Source of the DNA: JAKSUT01 sp045616505
GTDB lineage: Bacteria > Cyanobacteriota > Vampirovibrionia > Gastranaerophilales > Gastranaerophilaceae
Assembly (NCBI GenBank): GCA_045616505.1
Contig: JAZLGV010000109.1
Coordinates: 1-22,907 of the forward strand
DNA: 22,907 nt
Reading direction: 5' to 3'
The notes below the pieces were generated by a model, which saw only the letters and a program-made list of their open reading frames with translations, made no database searches and was not told where the DNA came from. The translations under genes were made by a program, and so were the position numbers. Below, in pieces: positions 21,723-22,907 of the stretch (positions are counted from its first letter, which is position 1; every line of letters starts with the position of its first letter).

Positions 21723-22571
21723 TTATAGTTTATTTTCATTTTCAAAAACATTATCTACTTCTTCTATTATTTTAGCCCATTCCTCATCAGGCCTAACAAT
21801 TAATCTTGAATTCATATATGCACATTCTACTGGTAAAACTGTTATTGCTTCATAATATTTTTTTTGATCTGCTCCTTGTTGTTTGTCTAAAACAAAAGAC
21901 AGTTTTACTGGCGTGCTTGGGAAATATACTGGTACAAGTAATTGAATTTTGTGTTCATTTGTAGATGTTTTATGATAATAAAAAGGCAAAGCTAATTTGA
22001 AATTTCTTAATAATTTCTTTTCAAGTGTAGATTTTGCGGAATTCAATAAAGCGTTTATGATAGGTTTTTCTCTATAACCTATATTTGCAAATCGTTCATA
22101 ATTATCATCAACTATATGATTGACATTTAATCTTATTTCCAAATTTTTATCATAGATTAAATCGGTCATATCTTCCATATTGGCAAAATAATCAGCCATC
22201 TTAGGCTGTTCGGAAAATTTATTTGAAAAAAACTTATCAGTATCACGACATGCAGTACAAAATCTCCACGGCAAAAGTCCTTGCGATGTATCACATTTTT
22301 GAAAAATAGCATAAATTTCCTGATCATATACTGTTAAAAGACCAGTATTCATACATTTGTATTGTCCATCAGTAGAAAAAACAAATTTGTTTTCTTCATT
22401 GATTTTATCATAAGTATTTTCAAAATAATTTCTTAAAATTTTGTATGGATCTGTTATTTTTAATTTTCCGTATGACCATATCTCAGGTTGTGCAAATGTC
22501 GCAATTTTCGCAAGTAATGCATTATATGTTGTATGATTCCCTAGAAATACTTCTTTTGATATATTGCTCAT
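21723..22571 (-). CDS. DUF3825 domain protein
   Basis: 282 residues, soluble, with no membrane segment. It matches, from memory, the DUF3825 layout along nearly its whole length: NYFENTYDKINEENKFVFS, the MNTGLLTVYDQEIYAIF block, FCTACRDTDKFF, LIYDKNLEIRLNVNHIVDDN-ERF, FKLALPFYYHK and the closing VECAYMNSRLIVRPDEEWAK. The biochemical role of this family is not established to my knowledge. Members occur with nucleic-acid-binding or cold-shock domains, which this one lacks. GGAG precedes the ATG at 22571, and a perfect sigma70 promoter lies upstream, so it is an independent gene and not part of the transfer region. It has no RKPSQ tag. Confidence 0.8.
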   Translation of the reverse strand: MSNISKEVFLGNHTTYNALLAKIATFAQPEIWSYGKLKITDPYKILRNYFENTYDKINEENKFVFSTDGQYKCMNTGLLTVYDQEIYAIFQKCDTSQGLLPWRFCTACRDTDKFFSNKFSEQPKMADYFANMEDMTDLIYDKNLEIRLNVNHIVDDNYERFANIGYREKPIINALLNSAKSTLEKKLLRNFKLALPFYYHKTSTNEHKIQLLVPVYFPSTPVKLSFVLDKQQGADQKKYYEAITVLPVECAYMNSRLIVRPDEEWAKIIEEVDNVFENENKL

Positions 22572-22604
22572 AGCAGCATACTCCTTTTTTATAATTTTGA
22601 ATCT

Positions 22605-22633
22605 ATTATATTAGCAAGATTCTTTAGTGTCAA
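22605..22633 (-). promoter_or_regulatory. Consensus sigma70 promoter of the DUF3825 gene
   Basis: On the minus strand, TTGACA (22633-22628), 17-bp spacer, TATAAT (22610-22605), with the ribosome site GGAG 21 bp further on. Both boxes are perfect matches, suggesting strong constitutive transcription. Confidence 0.88.
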
Positions 22634-22767
22634 TAAATACTATTTAATGTTATAATCGCAATACTTTAAACTTAATGCTCCAAAAATAGCGTGCAACAAA
22701 TACTTTAGGGTTCGTTTTTATGCACTCAATGCTCACCACGTTTGGAGAGTTGGCCGTGGGCTTTGTC

Positions 22768-22907
22768 TGAACTGGTAAGATAAAAGTAGACACTAAAAAA
22801 GTGCCTACTTTTTCTTTTGTTATAATGTATATGGAGGTGATTTTTATGGCAAGCAAAGGACAAAAATTCAAATCGTACACAGTTGAAGAAAAACTTGAAG
22901 TGGTTAA
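22768..22907 (+). mobile_element. Probable left end of an insertion sequence (IS3-like), cut by the window
   Basis: An inverted repeat, AAAAGTAGACAC (22782-22793) with GTGCCTACTTTT (22801-22812), 11 of 12 paired, lies just before a transposase-like start. A 5'-TG at 22768 would be a typical IS3-family tip, but the exact end cannot be fixed without the right end. TATAAT at 22821-22826 could be the -10. The preceding 22650-22767 has visibly higher G+C than its surroundings and no gene I recognise, possibly older mobile-element debris. Confidence 0.5.
22846..22907 (+). CDS. Transposase OrfA-like helix-turn-helix protein, 5' part only
   Basis: Only about 20 codons are in the window: MASKGQKFKSYTVEEKLEVV. 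A Lys-rich start followed by a 'eek-l-vV' helix is typical of the HTH_29/IS3-type OrfA that binds IS ends. The ribosome site GGAGGTGA (22833-22840), 5 nt from the ATG, is a much stronger Shine-Dalgarno match than at any other gene here, in line with a recently acquired element from another host. Confidence 0.7.
   Translation, partial: MASKGQKFKSYTVEEKLEVV

Noticed and set aside
22650..22880. 76-codon minus-strand frame over the IS end
   Set aside because: It reads antisense through the inverted repeat and the transposase ribosome site, has no ribosome site of its own, and matches nothing I can name with confidence.

Overview
This AT-rich window looks like the transfer and cargo region of a conjugative plasmid or integrative conjugative element from a proteobacterium. 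A low-GC, host-associated alphaproteobacterium is my best guess. That guess rests on the Trb/VirB (P-type) type IV secretion genes, the MobA/MobL (MOBQ) relaxase, consensus sigma70 promoters and normal use of TGA as a stop. No replication, partition or integrase gene lies in the window, so plasmid and ICE cannot be told apart.

Left edge (1-475, plus strand): a hairpin, the 3' remnant of a gene with no start codon, and a strong terminator. Bases 474-14344 (minus strand) form one compact operon. In transcription order it carries trbF/virB8, trbG/virB9, a trbI/virB10 fused in frame to traG/virD4, a small gene split by a -1 frameshift, trbB/virB11, trbC/virB2, trbD/virB3, trbE/virB4, trbJ/virB5, trbL/virB6, a second virB6, a TraF-like pilin peptidase/cyclase and a second virB5-like gene. 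A consensus promoter at 14371-14399 drives it. A second promoter with identical hexamers (14452-14480) points the other way, through a hairpin-rich oriT-like leader, into the relaxase (14603-16564).

Downstream of the relaxase (16700-21516, plus strand) is an array of cargo genes: a tandem-repeat protein, three unrecognised proteins, a 41-residue acidic protein and an ArdC-like ssDNA-binding metallopeptidase. Five of the six end with the same basic C-terminal tag, built on RKPSQ[MI]PxK. In four of them the tag begins exactly 21 residues before the stop. The genes are separated by a repeated leader with palindromes, one copy of which is an exact 116-bp direct repeat that also covers the end of the preceding tag. 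The same palindrome type precedes virB4 inside the secretion operon. ArdC of IncW plasmids is known to be carried into recipients during conjugation. My main inference is therefore that this array is a modular set of protein substrates delivered by the neighbouring secretion system, with the shared tag as the translocation signal and the leader as the unit of cassette exchange and co-regulation.

Right edge (21517-22907): a bidirectional terminator, a predicted small RNA with a perfect consensus promoter, a DUF3825 gene with its own perfect promoter, and the left end of an insertion sequence with the first codons of a transposase-like HTH protein.
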